Assembly: GCF_000423425.1 (NCBI RefSeq)
Contig: NZ_AUHY01000005.1
Coordinates: 1 to 64,000 of the forward strand
From: Meiothermus rufus DSM 22234
GTDB taxonomy: Bacteria > Deinococcota > Deinococci > Deinococcales > Thermaceae
Reading direction: 5' to 3'
Length of the DNA: 64,000 nucleotides
Shown: positions 8,400 to 16,729 of the stretch, piece by piece
Layout of the letters: every line of letters starts with the position of its first letter
How positions within the stretch are numbered: position 1 is the stretch's first letter
The notes under the pieces: model-generated
The model's database searches: none
What the model was told of the DNA's origin: nothing
What the model saw: only the letters and a program-made list of their open reading frames with translations
Program-made: the position numbers and the translations under genes

Positions 8400-9158
8400 T
8401 TAAAGCAGGGGCTCGAGGGCCTTTACTCGGCGGTATCGGCCTGGAGCCAAAAACTCCAGCAGACCCAGGTCCCGTAGCCCTTGCAGCTGCTGGCGAATCT
8501 TGTCTTTGGGGTGCCGGTTGTTGGGATAGGCTTGAGCAGCCAGGGGTAACAACTGTTGGTAGGCCTGCGCCAGGGTAAACTCCTCCGGCAGGCGGGCTAC
8601 CCCCTGGATGGTAAGGCGCAACCAGCCAGCAAAAGCTACCTGCAACGCCTCTATGGGCACTTCCACAGGCACCCGCACACGAGGAAGACGCCGTTCCGCT
8701 GCCCACTGCGCATAACGCCTTAGCTGTTGGGTGCTCCAGGGGTAGGGCTGGGCTCCCTCCAGAGTTTGGAGGATCTGCTGAGCAATAGAGCTGTCCTGGG
8801 CAGCCAGACCGACCTCGAGGTTGGAGCGCCAGCCGCTATGGGTGGGGTTAGCCGAGGTCACCAGAACCTCTTCTTCGTCTATCAGGTAAATCTTGGCGTG
8901 GAGGTGGGGAATGCTCTGTATTTGCACGCGGCTTTCAGCCAGTTCACAGATGGCTCCAATATCGGTGGATCCACTCAACACCTCGCTTAGCCTGAGGCTG
9001 GTGACCACGCGGGCCTGAACCTTTTTATGTCGCAGGCGCAATAGTGTCCCTAGCACCTTGCCCACATAGGGTGCTGCGACCACCACCGATTTTTGCGCCC
9101 GCTCTACACGACTGCGAAACCATTCTTCCGTGCTTTGCGGCGAGGTGACCAGGGTCAT
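8400..9158 (-). CDS. Phospholipase D-like nuclease with C-terminal winged helix
   Basis: A 252-residue protein. One complete HKD motif is present: H87-x-K89, D94, then S102 and N104. Single-HKD proteins such as Nuc and the restriction enzyme BfiI work as dimers. Residues about 205-250 (PNNRHPKDKIRQQLQ followed by LRDLGLLEFL) resemble the winged-helix domain of DpnI and Dam-replacing restriction proteins. There is no signal peptide. A restriction-like or DNA-end-processing role is inferred. The start at 9158 follows TATAGT (9169-9174) by 10 nt with no good ribosome site. No methyltransferase gene is adjacent, and it sits alone between the fad operon and a Nudix gene. Confidence 0.75.
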   Translation of the reverse strand: MTLVTSPQSTEEWFRSRVERAQKSVVVAAPYVGKVLGTLLRLRHKKVQARVVTSLRLSEVLSGSTDIGAICELAESRVQIQSIPHLHAKIYLIDEEEVLVTSANPTHSGWRSNLEVGLAAQDSSIAQQILQTLEGAQPYPWSTQQLRRYAQWAAERRLPRVRVPVEVPIEALQVAFAGWLRLTIQGVARLPEEFTLAQAYQQLLPLAAQAYPNNRHPKDKIRQQLQGLRDLGLLEFLAPGRYRRVKALEPLL

Positions 9159-9180
9159 TGCCCTACCAACTATACCCCAC

Positions 9181-9747
9181 TCAGCCAACGTCCCTAAGCC
9201 AGTCGGCCACCCGCTTCGACCAGTCCTCGAGGCCCTCGTACACCGCCCAGATTTCCTCCAGGCCGCACAAACGGCCCTCGAGCTTATCCCGCTCCACCAC
9301 CGCGGGCTCTTCCTCGGCCTCCACCACAAAGACCACCCCGGCGTGCACCCGGCTCACCGGGGTATCGTCCAGCACAATCAGCCCTACCGCCCGCGCGGTG
9401 TAGCGCTGCAGGCCCACCTCTTCGTATAGCTCGCGCCCAAGGGCGGTCTCTACCGGGTTTTCCCCCGCATCCTCTGGGTTGATGTGCCCCCCCACGCCCA
9501 GGGTGAAGCGGTCGAAGAGCCGGGCCTCACCCCCGGCCCGCTTGCGCCGCATCAGGAGGTACTGCCCGGCGTAGCGCACCAGGGCGTAGGGGATGACCTG
9601 ACGGTAGGCAGGGTTCTCTTCGGCCTCAAGGCGGGGCAGAAAAAAGCCTTCGCGCTCGAGGTAGCGAAGAAACGGGGCCTCCAGCGGGAGTAGCCGGTCT
9701 TGCGCTTTGGGAAAGGCCCTGGCCGGAAGAACGTACACCTGTTCCAC
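9181..9747 (-). CDS. Nudix hydrolase (predicted MutT-family phosphoesterase)
   Basis: A 188-residue protein with the Nudix core RELYEEVGL around residue 125 preceded by GGHINPEDAG; the spacing between the conserved Gly and the REUXEE segment is a few residues longer than the textbook box. The arrangement GGEARLFDRFTLGVGGHI is typical of the COG4112 group. Members hydrolyse a nucleoside diphosphate linked to another moiety; the substrate is not predictable here. I place the start at the GTG at 9747, 7 nt after TATTCT (9755-9760), because upstream sequence in frame has no family similarity and overlaps a hepT relic. Confidence 0.78.
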   Translation of the reverse strand: MEQVYVLPARAFPKAQDRLLPLEAPFLRYLEREGFFLPRLEAEENPAYRQVIPYALVRYAGQYLLMRRKRAGGEARLFDRFTLGVGGHINPEDAGENPVETALGRELYEEVGLQRYTARAVGLIVLDDTPVSRVHAGVVFVVEAEEEPAVVERDKLEGRLCGLEEIWAVYEGLEDWSKRVADWLRDVG

Positions 9748-9764
9748 AGCCTGAAGAATACCAG

Positions 9765-9923
9765 CTACAAAAAGCGAGCAAAGACCCGCCCTATGGGCCG
9801 ACGATCTAGCTCGAGGTAGTCGTGCACCAGCAGGTTGCGAAACCCAATCATCCTGTACCATCGCTCGGCCAGAGCCTCATCTACAAGGCCCGCCGCAGGT
9901 CGCGGGCTCGCGCAAAGGTGCCC
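9765..9923 (-). pseudogene. Relic of a HepT-like (DUF86) toxin, C-terminal part
   Basis: In the frame ending at a TAG at 9765-9767 the peptide reads DEALAERWYRMIGFRNLLVH followed by DYLELDRRPIGRVF. This contains the HepT signature RN-x3-H at 9816-9839 and the usual Y-x3-D downstream. Upstream of about 9905 the HepT reading is lost, and there is no start codon or ribosome site, nor an MNT antitoxin gene next to it. I interpret it as a decayed toxin gene lying between guaD and the Nudix gene. Confidence 0.6.
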
Positions 9924-9951
9924 CAGCGTTGATCGGCAACCGGATGCACCC

Positions 9952-11244
9952 CTAGGTTAGCACGGCCTCCTGCCCATCCAGCCAGACCCGCACCACCCGG
10001 GCCTCGCCGTGCAGGGTGAAGAGGGCCCCCAGAAGCTCTTCCACCGAGGCGGCGTGGCGGAAGTGCACCTCGAGGCTGCTCCCCGGCTGGGGCTCGAGGT
10101 AGACCAGATCGGCCTGTTTGCCCGGGCTCAGGTCGCCAATCTGGCCCTCCAGGCCCAACGCCTCGGCCCCGGCCCGGGTGGCCAGGTAGAGCAGATGGGC
10201 CGGCCCCAAAGCCACCCCATCGGGCCGCAGGCGCTGGGCGATATAGGCCATGAAGCCCTCCTTGATCAGGCTGAAACCGGTGCCGCCGCCCACGTCCGAG
10301 CCCAGGGCGAAGCGCACCCCGTGGTGCAGGTGCTTTTGCATGGGGAAAAGGCCGCTACCGATGAAGGCGTTGGAGCTGGGGCAGTGGGCCACTGCGGCGC
10401 GGGCCTCGGCCAGGCGCAAAAGCTCGGGCTCGGTGGGGTGAACGTTGTGGGCCAACACCGAGCGCTGGCCCACCAGGCCGAAGCGGTCGTAGGTGTGGAG
10501 GTAGTGGGCACTCCAGGGAAAAAGCTCGGCCACGGTGCGAATCTCCTGGGTGTTTTCGTTGAGGTGAGAGGTGAAGTAGAGGTCGGGGTGTTCGTAGAGT
10601 AAGCTCTGGCAGACCTCGAGCAAAGCCTCGGAGGCCGAGAGGGCGAAGCGCGGGGTGAGGGCGTAGCGTAGCTTGCCCCGCCCATGAAAGCGCTGGATGA
10701 GCATCTTCTGCTCGGCATAGCTTCGCTCTGGGGTGGTGTGCAGCTCGGGCCTGAGCAGCCGATCCGAGCAGACCTGCCCGGCGATGATCCGCAAGCCCAC
10801 CTCCTCCGCCGCTCCGAACAGGTTGGCCGTGGCCCCCTGGAAATGCGAGCCAAAGACCAGCGCGGTGGTGGTACCGTTGCGCAGCAAGAGCCGCACGAAC
10901 TCCCGGGCCAGCTCGCGGGCCAGCTTGTTGTCGGAAAGGCGGGCTTCCTGAGGCAGGGTGCGCTGTTCCAGCCAGTCCAGCAGGGTATAGCCCATGGCCC
11001 CCATCACCCGGGTCTGGGGGTAGTGCACGTGGGTGTCCACCAGGCCCGGCAGCAATAGACCCGCCCGGCAGTCCTCGAGGGGGGCCTGGGGATAGGCCCG
11101 ACGCACCTGAGGGTAGGGCCCCAGGGCGACAATCCTGCCCCCCTCGAGGGCAATAGCCCCATCGGCATAGGCTTCCAGGGCTTTTTCCTCACGGAAGGGG
11201 TTTTGTGGCGTGTGCACTACTAGGCCGCGCAGAAGCAGGGTCAT
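9952..11244 (-). CDS. guaD: Guanine deaminase
   Basis: Amidohydrolase of 430 residues converting guanine to xanthine and ammonia. The zinc motif is H72-x-H74 in PGLVDTHVHYPQ; the later ligands lie in SHLNE near 228 and GSDVGGG near 318. The start at 11244 is 6 nt after TAGAAT (11251-11256) and lacks a ribosome site, so it may be both read from the upstream ade transcript (18-nt gap) and initiated independently. Together with ade and pyrF it forms a nucleobase gene group. Confidence 0.92.
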   Translation of the reverse strand: MTLLLRGLVVHTPQNPFREEKALEAYADGAIALEGGRIVALGPYPQVRRAYPQAPLEDCRAGLLLPGLVDTHVHYPQTRVMGAMGYTLLDWLEQRTLPQEARLSDNKLARELAREFVRLLLRNGTTTALVFGSHFQGATANLFGAAEEVGLRIIAGQVCSDRLLRPELHTTPERSYAEQKMLIQRFHGRGKLRYALTPRFALSASEALLEVCQSLLYEHPDLYFTSHLNENTQEIRTVAELFPWSAHYLHTYDRFGLVGQRSVLAHNVHPTEPELLRLAEARAAVAHCPSSNAFIGSGLFPMQKHLHHGVRFALGSDVGGGTGFSLIKEGFMAYIAQRLRPDGVALGPAHLLYLATRAGAEALGLEGQIGDLSPGKQADLVYLEPQPGSSLEVHFRHAASVEELLGALFTLHGEARVVRVWLDGQEAVLT

Positions 11245-11261
11245 GGCAGGATTCTACCGGC

Positions 11262-13007
11262 CTACTCCACCGCCAGCGGCACCAGCCGGCCCTGGCGCAC
11301 GTCCACCAGGCCAAAGTCGGTCAGACGCAGCTCGGGAATCACCGCCAGGCCCAAAAAGGAGAGCACCATATAGGGGTCGGGAAGACTCACCCCCAGATGG
11401 CGGGCCGCGGCCTCGAGGGCCTCCATCTTCTGGTGCACCTCCTCCAGAGGCTCGTCGGTGATGAGGCCCGCGATAGGCAGGGCCAGCTCGGCTAGGATTT
11501 CCCCATCGCAGACGGCGATCATCCCCCCACCTAAAGCCTCTAGGCGCCGGGCCGCTAGCAGGATGTCGGCGTCCGAGACCCCCACCGCCATCAGGTTGTG
11601 GTGGTCGTGGCCCACCGTGCAGGCCAGGGCCCCTTTTTGCAGGCCAAAGGCGGTCACCAGGCCTTTGCCCACCCGGCCCTGCTGGCCATAGCGCTCGAGG
11701 CAGACCAGCTTGGCCAGGTCGCGCCCGGGGTCGGCCACGATGGCCCCATCCCGCAGCGTGGGATAAAGGCGCTCCTCGGCGGTGAGCACCTGGTGGGGAA
11801 TGGCCCGGATCACCCGCACCAAGCCGGCCACAGCCGGAATGCGCAGGTCCTCCAGGCTAAGCTCGGGCAGCCGCACCGTGCGGGAGACCGCCGCTGAGGC
11901 CGGGGTTCGGGGCAGCTTTAGCAAAAGCCGCCCCCCCTCGGCCACCCGGCGCCCCCGCTGGTAGACCAGGGCCGCGGTAAAGCGCTCCAGGTCGTCCAGA
12001 ACCACCAGATCGGCCTGGAAACCGGGGGCCACCGCCCCCCGGCGGGGCAGGCGGTAGTGGCGGGCCACGTTCCAGCTTCCGGCCCGGATGGCGTACAGGG
12101 GGTCGGCCCCCAGGGCGATGGCCTTGCGCACCAGGAAGTCCACCCCACCCTCACGCAGCAGATCGGAGGGCAGCCGGTCGTCGGTGACCAGGCCGATGCG
12201 GTCGGCGTGCTTGGGCACCAGCAGAGGGGCCAGGACCTCCAGGTTGCGGGTGGTGGAGCCTTCCCGCACCATCAGAAAACAGCCGGCCTCGAGCTTGGCC
12301 CGGCCCTCGGCCAGGGTGGTGCTCTCGTGGTCGGAGGCGATGCCGGTAGCCAGGTAGGCCTGCAAGGAAGGGCCCATCAGGGTGGGGGCGTGCCCCTCGG
12401 GGGTCTTGCGCCAGTGCTCGGCCAGCCTCACCTTGGAAAGCTCCTGGGCCTCCCCCGCCAGAATGGCCGGGAAGCTCATCAACTCGGCCACCCCTACCAC
12501 CCGGGGGTGGGCCAGCAGGCGCTCCATCTCGGCCAGGCCCAGCACCGCCCCGCTGGTCTCGAGGGGGGTGGAGGGCACCGAGGAGGGCACCGTGACCCAG
12601 ACTTCCAGCGGCAGCCCCTCGCTGGCCTCGAGCAGCCACTCCACCCCGGCCACCCCGGCCACATTGGCGATCTCGTGGGGGTCGGTGACCACCCCGGTCA
12701 CCCCCCGCGGCACCACGCCCCGGGCGTACTCGGCGGGCGAGACCAGCGAACTCTCCAGGTGCACGTGGCCATCGATCAGGCCAGGGGCCACCACCCGCCC
12801 CTCTAGGTCGAGCACCGTCTCGGCCTCGGCCTGGGCGTACTCCGGCCCCACCGCTGCCACCAGCGGCCCGGCCAAAAGGATGTGGGCAGGCTGAAGCTCG
12901 AGGCTAAACACATTGACCAGGCGGGCATTCTTGAGTAGGAGGCTCCCCGCACGGCGGCCCATGGCCACCTCGACCGCATACTGGAGCTGGGAGAGTTCTG
13001 GCAACAT
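11262..13007 (-). CDS. ade: Adenine deaminase
   Basis: A 581-residue amidohydrolase that converts adenine to hypoxanthine and ammonia. The metal motif LIDGHVHLESS appears near residue 80, TDPHEIANV near 110, and GHDHHNLM near 470, all typical of bacterial adenine deaminases. A GGGGTG ribosome site lies about 5 nt before ATG 13007, so this gene is translated as an internal cistron 24 nt after pyrF. Full length compared with the family. Confidence 0.94.
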   Translation of the reverse strand: MLPELSQLQYAVEVAMGRRAGSLLLKNARLVNVFSLELQPAHILLAGPLVAAVGPEYAQAEAETVLDLEGRVVAPGLIDGHVHLESSLVSPAEYARGVVPRGVTGVVTDPHEIANVAGVAGVEWLLEASEGLPLEVWVTVPSSVPSTPLETSGAVLGLAEMERLLAHPRVVGVAELMSFPAILAGEAQELSKVRLAEHWRKTPEGHAPTLMGPSLQAYLATGIASDHESTTLAEGRAKLEAGCFLMVREGSTTRNLEVLAPLLVPKHADRIGLVTDDRLPSDLLREGGVDFLVRKAIALGADPLYAIRAGSWNVARHYRLPRRGAVAPGFQADLVVLDDLERFTAALVYQRGRRVAEGGRLLLKLPRTPASAAVSRTVRLPELSLEDLRIPAVAGLVRVIRAIPHQVLTAEERLYPTLRDGAIVADPGRDLAKLVCLERYGQQGRVGKGLVTAFGLQKGALACTVGHDHHNLMAVGVSDADILLAARRLEALGGGMIAVCDGEILAELALPIAGLITDEPLEEVHQKMEALEAAARHLGVSLPDPYMVLSFLGLAVIPELRLTDFGLVDVRQGRLVPLAVE

Positions 13008-13031
13008 ACATCACCCCGTGTTTCGGCCCGG

Positions 13032-13823
13032 CTAGGGCGAGTCCTGCAAGGCTTCCAAATACACCTGGGCCTGGCGCAGGGCAGCCTCGAGGTCGGGCTT
13101 CCCCCCAGGGTAGTACAAGGCCCGACTGGCCGCATTGAGCAGGCCCGGCCCCCGTAGCGGACGCCCCCCCTGGGCCCCCAGCCCCGGCAGCAACAGCAGC
13201 GCGTGGGGCATAAGGCGGCGCATCTCGGCCACCTGTTCGGGGTAGGTCGCCCCCACCACCGCTCCAACGCGCGAATACGCCCCCACCCGCTGGGCCTGGG
13301 CGGCCTGGGCCAGGTGCTGGGCCAGGTGCTGGGAAAGGGTGCCCCCCTGGGCCAGGGCCAGGTCCTGGAAAACCCCCGAACCGGGGTTGGAGGTTTTGAC
13401 CAGCACGAAAACCGCCCCACCGCTTCGCTGGGCAGCCCGGAAAAAAGGCTCCAGGGTATCGGGGCCTAGGTAGGGGTTGACGGTCAGGGCGGCCCCAGGG
13501 TAGGCCTCGAGGTAGGCCCGGGCATAGGCCTCGGCGGTAGAGCCGATATCCCCCCGCTTGGCATCCACAATCACCGGCAGGGAAAGCACCCGGGCCCCGG
13601 CCAGTAGCTCGTGCATCAGGGCGAACCCCTCCGGGCCCATGGCCTCAAAAAAGGCCGCCTGAACCTTAACCGCGGCCAGCCTTGGGGCCAAAGCCTCCAT
13701 CAGCTCGAGGGTGTAGCGGCGGATATGGGCCAACGGTGCTGGGCCGTGCCACTCGGGCCGGGGGTCCACTCCCAGCACCAAAGGAGGGCGGGCAACCACC
13801 TCCTCAACGAACTCGCCTCGCAT
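13032..13823 (-). CDS. pyrF: Orotidine 5'-phosphate decarboxylase
   Basis: A 263-residue enzyme making UMP in the last step of pyrimidine synthesis. The catalytic segment VDAKRGDIG near residue 87 is characteristic of the type 2 (longer) PyrF family, as are [13 protein letters not shown] and [11 protein letters not shown]. The ATG at 13823 is 7 nt after TAGACT (13831-13836), suggesting a leaderless transcript that may continue into ade and guaD. The asparaginase gene ends 10 nt upstream. Confidence 0.94.
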   Translation of the reverse strand: MRGEFVEEVVARPPLVLGVDPRPEWHGPAPLAHIRRYTLELMEALAPRLAAVKVQAAFFEAMGPEGFALMHELLAGARVLSLPVIVDAKRGDIGSTAEAYARAYLEAYPGAALTVNPYLGPDTLEPFFRAAQRSGGAVFVLVKTSNPGSGVFQDLALAQGGTLSQHLAQHLAQAAQAQRVGAYSRVGAVVGATYPEQVAEMRRLMPHALLLLPGLGAQGGRPLRGPGLLNAASRALYYPGGKPDLEAALRQAQVYLEALQDSP

Positions 13824-13833
13824 GGGGAATAGT

Positions 13834-14826
13834 CTAAACCCAGGCCAGCTCGAGCCGGGCCTCGAGGTGCCCCACCTCGAGGCCCCGCACGTTGTGGATC
13901 ACCGGCCGCCGCCAGGGTAGCTCCACCTCGGGCAAAAGGCCCAGCTCCTCCAACAACCGCACCACCATCGGTTCGCGGGCCTCGTTGGCCCCGCTTTCCA
14001 CCTTGAGCGCAACCCCAATAGGCCCCCAGCGGGTCTCCCGCAGGGCCATACCGTAGTAGCCATCGGCCCCCCGCTTGGCCACCAACCCCGGCACTTGCTG
14101 CATCAACACGGTATCTATGCTGCGAGGGCCCGCCACCAGCTCGGGGTGCTGGCGCATGGCCTGGAAAACCCCTTCCAAGCCCGCACGGTAGCGTTCCGGC
14201 GCGGCTTGGGGCTGGGCCAAAAGGGCGAACATCCGGGCGGCTGGGGCCAGCGGCAACACAAAGGTGGGCACGCTGCACCCGTCTATCGCATAGGGAATCC
14301 GCTGCTGGCCGGAAAGCTCGCGCAGGGTTTGCAGGTTGAGCTGCTGCACCGGGTGCTCTGGCTGTTCGTAGCCCTCTGGGCTATGCCCCAAGGCCAGGGC
14401 TACGGCCAGCATCCCAGTGTGCTTGCCCGAGCAGTTGTTGTGCAGCACACTGGGGGCCTGGCTGGCCTGTTGCAGGGCCTTGCGGGCCAGGGGGTCGAAG
14501 GGCGGGTGGGCCCCACAGGCCAGGTAGCCCGGGTTCAGCCCAATCCGGCGCAGGTAGCCTTCCACCAAAGCCACGTGCTCCTCCAGGCCGTCGTGCGAAG
14601 CACAGGTCAGGGCCACCTCGGCGGGGGTGATCCCGAAGCGCTCTACGGCCCCGCTAAGGTAGAGGGCCAGGGCCTGGAAGGGCTTGGCCGAGGAGCGCAT
14701 GGGCACCGCCAGGTAGGGGTTGCCGCAGTAGGCCAGCAGGTGGCCGCTGGGGCTCAGGATGGCTAGCGAAACCCGGTGCCGGTTTTCCAAAAGGCCGCCC
14801 CGGTAGGCGTAGGTATAGGCGTTCAT
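13834..14826 (-). CDS. L-asparaginase, AnsA/Rhizobium-etli type
   Basis: A 330-residue protein of the asparaginase II family (PF06089, class 3), unrelated to the E. coli enzymes. Visible family motifs are [11 protein letters not shown] near residue 45, whose Ser-x2-Lys is the proposed nucleophile pair, TCASHDG near 75 and [11 protein letters not shown] near 125. There is no signal peptide, so it acts in the cytoplasm. The ATG at 14826 lies 7 nt after TAGGCT (14834-14839); an in-frame upstream extension runs into a terminator hairpin and is unlikely to be coding. Confidence 0.88.
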   Translation of the reverse strand: MNAYTYAYRGGLLENRHRVSLAILSPSGHLLAYCGNPYLAVPMRSSAKPFQALALYLSGAVERFGITPAEVALTCASHDGLEEHVALVEGYLRRIGLNPGYLACGAHPPFDPLARKALQQASQAPSVLHNNCSGKHTGMLAVALALGHSPEGYEQPEHPVQQLNLQTLRELSGQQRIPYAIDGCSVPTFVLPLAPAARMFALLAQPQAAPERYRAGLEGVFQAMRQHPELVAGPRSIDTVLMQQVPGLVAKRGADGYYGMALRETRWGPIGVALKVESGANEAREPMVVRLLEELGLLPEVELPWRRPVIHNVRGLEVGHLEARLELAWV

Positions 14827-14863
14827 GGCCCATAGCCTATCCCTTCCGGCCCCAAAGCACACC

Positions 14864-14885
14864 GCCCCCGGGCTTCCCCGGGGGC
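14864..14885 (-). terminator. Probable terminator hairpin after the lipoprotein gene
   Basis: A perfect 9-bp stem (14864-14872 with 14877-14885) with a CTTC loop lies 31 nt beyond the lipoprotein stop. The minus-strand sequence after it has only a short T run (GCTTTGG), so it may be an inefficient or factor-assisted terminator. Confidence 0.5.
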
Positions 14886-14915
14886 CTGGATGACTGGATT
14901 CAGCCTCCGATGTTG

Positions 14916-15998
14916 TTAGATTTCAATGACAATGGTAATCGTTACACCTTTGGTTTTTATGGTGATTGTGATGATGATTTTCAGCGCATTCGGATTTTCG
15001 GGGTCGGGTTCCTGGCCAATGTAGATGCCTTCTGGCGTCTCGGGGCTAGCCCACTGGGCGGGGAGAGAGAGCACACGATCTTCAATAGGCCGGCCTGTAG
15101 AGGGGTCTAAGGGGGTAAGCTGTACCTGGTCGCCTTCCAGCCGAACCACCCAGGGGAGATCAGGCCCCTTGCAGGGCTTGGGCCAAGGGAAGGGCCAGGG
15201 GAAGCGGGGAGGCCATGGGGTGCACCCTCCATCGGTAACCGCTGAGGTGAAGAGGATGGGGTCGTTATCCCCTGGCATGGTCATGAGGGCCAGGCGCAGG
15301 GCCTTGCCGGGGTGGTCGGCCAGGGGAAGAAGGGTAGCGGTGGTGACGTTTTGCGGTCGCCCCCACTTGCTGCTTTTGTTCTTGATGGTGACGGCGGGAA
15401 TGGCTATGCGGCCCTGGTAGGGACTCCAGGCAATGCCCTCCAAAGGTATAGGGGCCACACAGCGGCGGAAGGTGCGCGCGAATTGTATCTCTATGCTGAT
15501 TTCTACGTAGTCTTTGCCGAAGCGAATGTCAAACCTAACCCCTATGCGTCGCTCTACCTGCCCCGGCAGGTCGGTGTCTTGGCAGGTCATAGGGACTTCT
15601 CTGCCTGCCAGATTCAGTAGAGTGCGTCCATCCTGGGTTATCGTGAGGGTGGGCCGATCCTTCCAGATCTGCAGGCCGTTCGGCCCTTCCCTCAAGAAGA
15701 GCAACACCAGGGGTCGATGTTCCCCAACCTGGCGGGGGTCAAAGTCCAGCACCCCTCCGGCTACCAGCCCACCTACCTCCTGGCCATCCAGCCGGATTTT
15801 TCCAGAGACCATCTTGATGTCTTGCAGCCCGGTGCTTTGTGCAGCCAGCCCTTCCAGCTCCTCCAGGACGGCCTGCTGGTTCTGGGCCAGAAGCTCGGCC
15901 ATACCCGCCTCATCCAGGCTGGCTGGGGCGGCAGGGCTCGAGCAGGCTGCCAGCAAGGCAGCGAGTGCTAAAGCCAACAACCACTGAACCTTACCCAT
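14916..15998 (-). CDS. Secreted lipoprotein of unknown function
   Basis: A 360-residue protein with a clear lipoprotein signal (hydrophobic core and lipobox LLAAC around residue 19), then a short helical region, a long beta-rich body, a Trp/Pro/Phe-rich low-complexity segment near residue 270, and an unusual C-terminus of alternating Ile and Thr that looks like a beta hairpin. I do not recognise a domain. AAGGAGA precedes ATG 15998. The promoter region carries three 11-bp-spaced CTTAAC repeats, so it is probably controlled by an OmpR/PhoB-type response regulator. Confidence 0.8.
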   Translation of the reverse strand: MGKVQWLLALALAALLAACSSPAAPASLDEAGMAELLAQNQQAVLEELEGLAAQSTGLQDIKMVSGKIRLDGQEVGGLVAGGVLDFDPRQVGEHRPLVLLFLREGPNGLQIWKDRPTLTITQDGRTLLNLAGREVPMTCQDTDLPGQVERRIGVRFDIRFGKDYVEISIEIQFARTFRRCVAPIPLEGIAWSPYQGRIAIPAVTIKNKSSKWGRPQNVTTATLLPLADHPGKALRLALMTMPGDNDPILFTSAVTDGGCTPWPPRFPWPFPWPKPCKGPDLPWVVRLEGDQVQLTPLDPSTGRPIEDRVLSLPAQWASPETPEGIYIGQEPDPENPNALKIIITITIKTKGVTITIVIEI

Positions 15999-16035
15999 GG
16001 CCTTCTCCTTTCTGAAGCTTGGCGCTTCGGAAAGA

Positions 16036-16081
16036 AGGGTAGCCTGGGGGGGCTTAACGCGGCCTTAACGCTGGCTTAACA
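16036..16081 (-). promoter_or_regulatory. Response-regulator-type triple direct repeat and -10 box
   Basis: Plus-strand heptamers CTTAACG (16053-16059), CTTAACG (16064-16070) and CTTAACA (16075-16081) repeat with an exact 11-bp period and 4-nt gaps. On the minus strand the array ends 11 nt before a -10-like TACCCT (16036-16041), the placement used by PhoB/PhoP-activated promoters that lack a -35. The lipoprotein gene starts at 15998. Confidence 0.6.
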
Positions 16082-16102
16082 GGGCCCGGCCGCGCAGCGG
16101 GC

Positions 16103-16672
16103 CTAGGAACCAATGCCGATGTTGGGCTCGTTGCCAGGCCGCCACTTGATGGTGCAGCCGATGGCGTCGGCCCGGCTCGAGGGGGGCTCGAGGCCTTGCA
16201 CCAGAGCCTCCAACACCTGGGCTAAGGTGTGTTCGGTCACGCTAGCAGGCTCTTTGGGCCGGTCGTTCACCCGCCCGTGGTAGCGCAGCTTGCGCTGGCT
16301 ATCGAAAACAAAGGCTTCCGGGGTACGCAAAGCCTGGTAAGCCTTGGCTACAGCCTGGCTCTCGTCGAGTAAATAGGGAAAGTTGAGGCCATGCTGGGCC
16401 GCAAAGGCCCGCATGCCCTCGGGGGAGTCCTCGGGGTAGCGGGTGTAGTCGTTGGGGTTAATACCGACGAAGGCCGCCTGGCCGCGGTACTTTTCCGCCA
16501 GCTCCACAATTTCCTGGATAGAGCCCTTGACGTAGGGGCAGTGGTTGCAGATGAACAGAACCACCAAAAGGGGCTCGCTAAACTGGGAAAGCCGCCACAA
16601 GCGGCCCTCGAGGTCGGGCAGCTCAGCATCGATCAGGTCGGCCCCGATGGGCAGTTCAGGGTATTGCAGCAT
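16103..16672 (-). CDS. Thioredoxin-fold (AhpC/TSA-like) redox protein
   Basis: A 189-residue cytoplasmic protein with the redox motif CNHCPYVKG near residue 42, typical of the thioredoxin-family proteins that carry CxxCP followed by a conserved Lys-Gly. GINPND near 72 and RTPEAFVFD near 115 (with the cis-proline) complete the fold. The function is a predicted thiol-disulfide oxidoreductase or peroxiredoxin-like protein. Start ATG 16672 is 6 nt after TAGCCT (16679-16684). A basic, Cys-containing tail ([11 protein letters not shown]) is also a family feature. Confidence 0.85.
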   Translation of the reverse strand: MLQYPELPIGADLIDAELPDLEGRLWRLSQFSEPLLVVLFICNHCPYVKGSIQEIVELAEKYRGQAAFVGINPNDYTRYPEDSPEGMRAFAAQHGLNFPYLLDESQAVAKAYQALRTPEAFVFDSQRKLRYHGRVNDRPKEPASVTEHTLAQVLEALVQGLEPPSSRADAIGCTIKWRPGNEPNIGIGS

Positions 16673-16729
16673 GCCCTTAGGCTAGCAACCCCGCCCCCAC
16701 CTTGCCAAGCCCAAAAGCAAAACCTGGGC

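Noticed and set aside
12057-12806. A 249-codon plus-strand reading frame antisense to ade
   Set aside because: It lies wholly inside the adenine deaminase gene, has no ribosome site, and its composition (Gly/His/Gln-rich) is that of a GC-rich antisense frame.
14864-14885. A perfect GC palindrome considered as a novel regulatory site
   Set aside because: Its position just after the lipoprotein stop fits an ordinary intrinsic terminator better, although the T run is weak.
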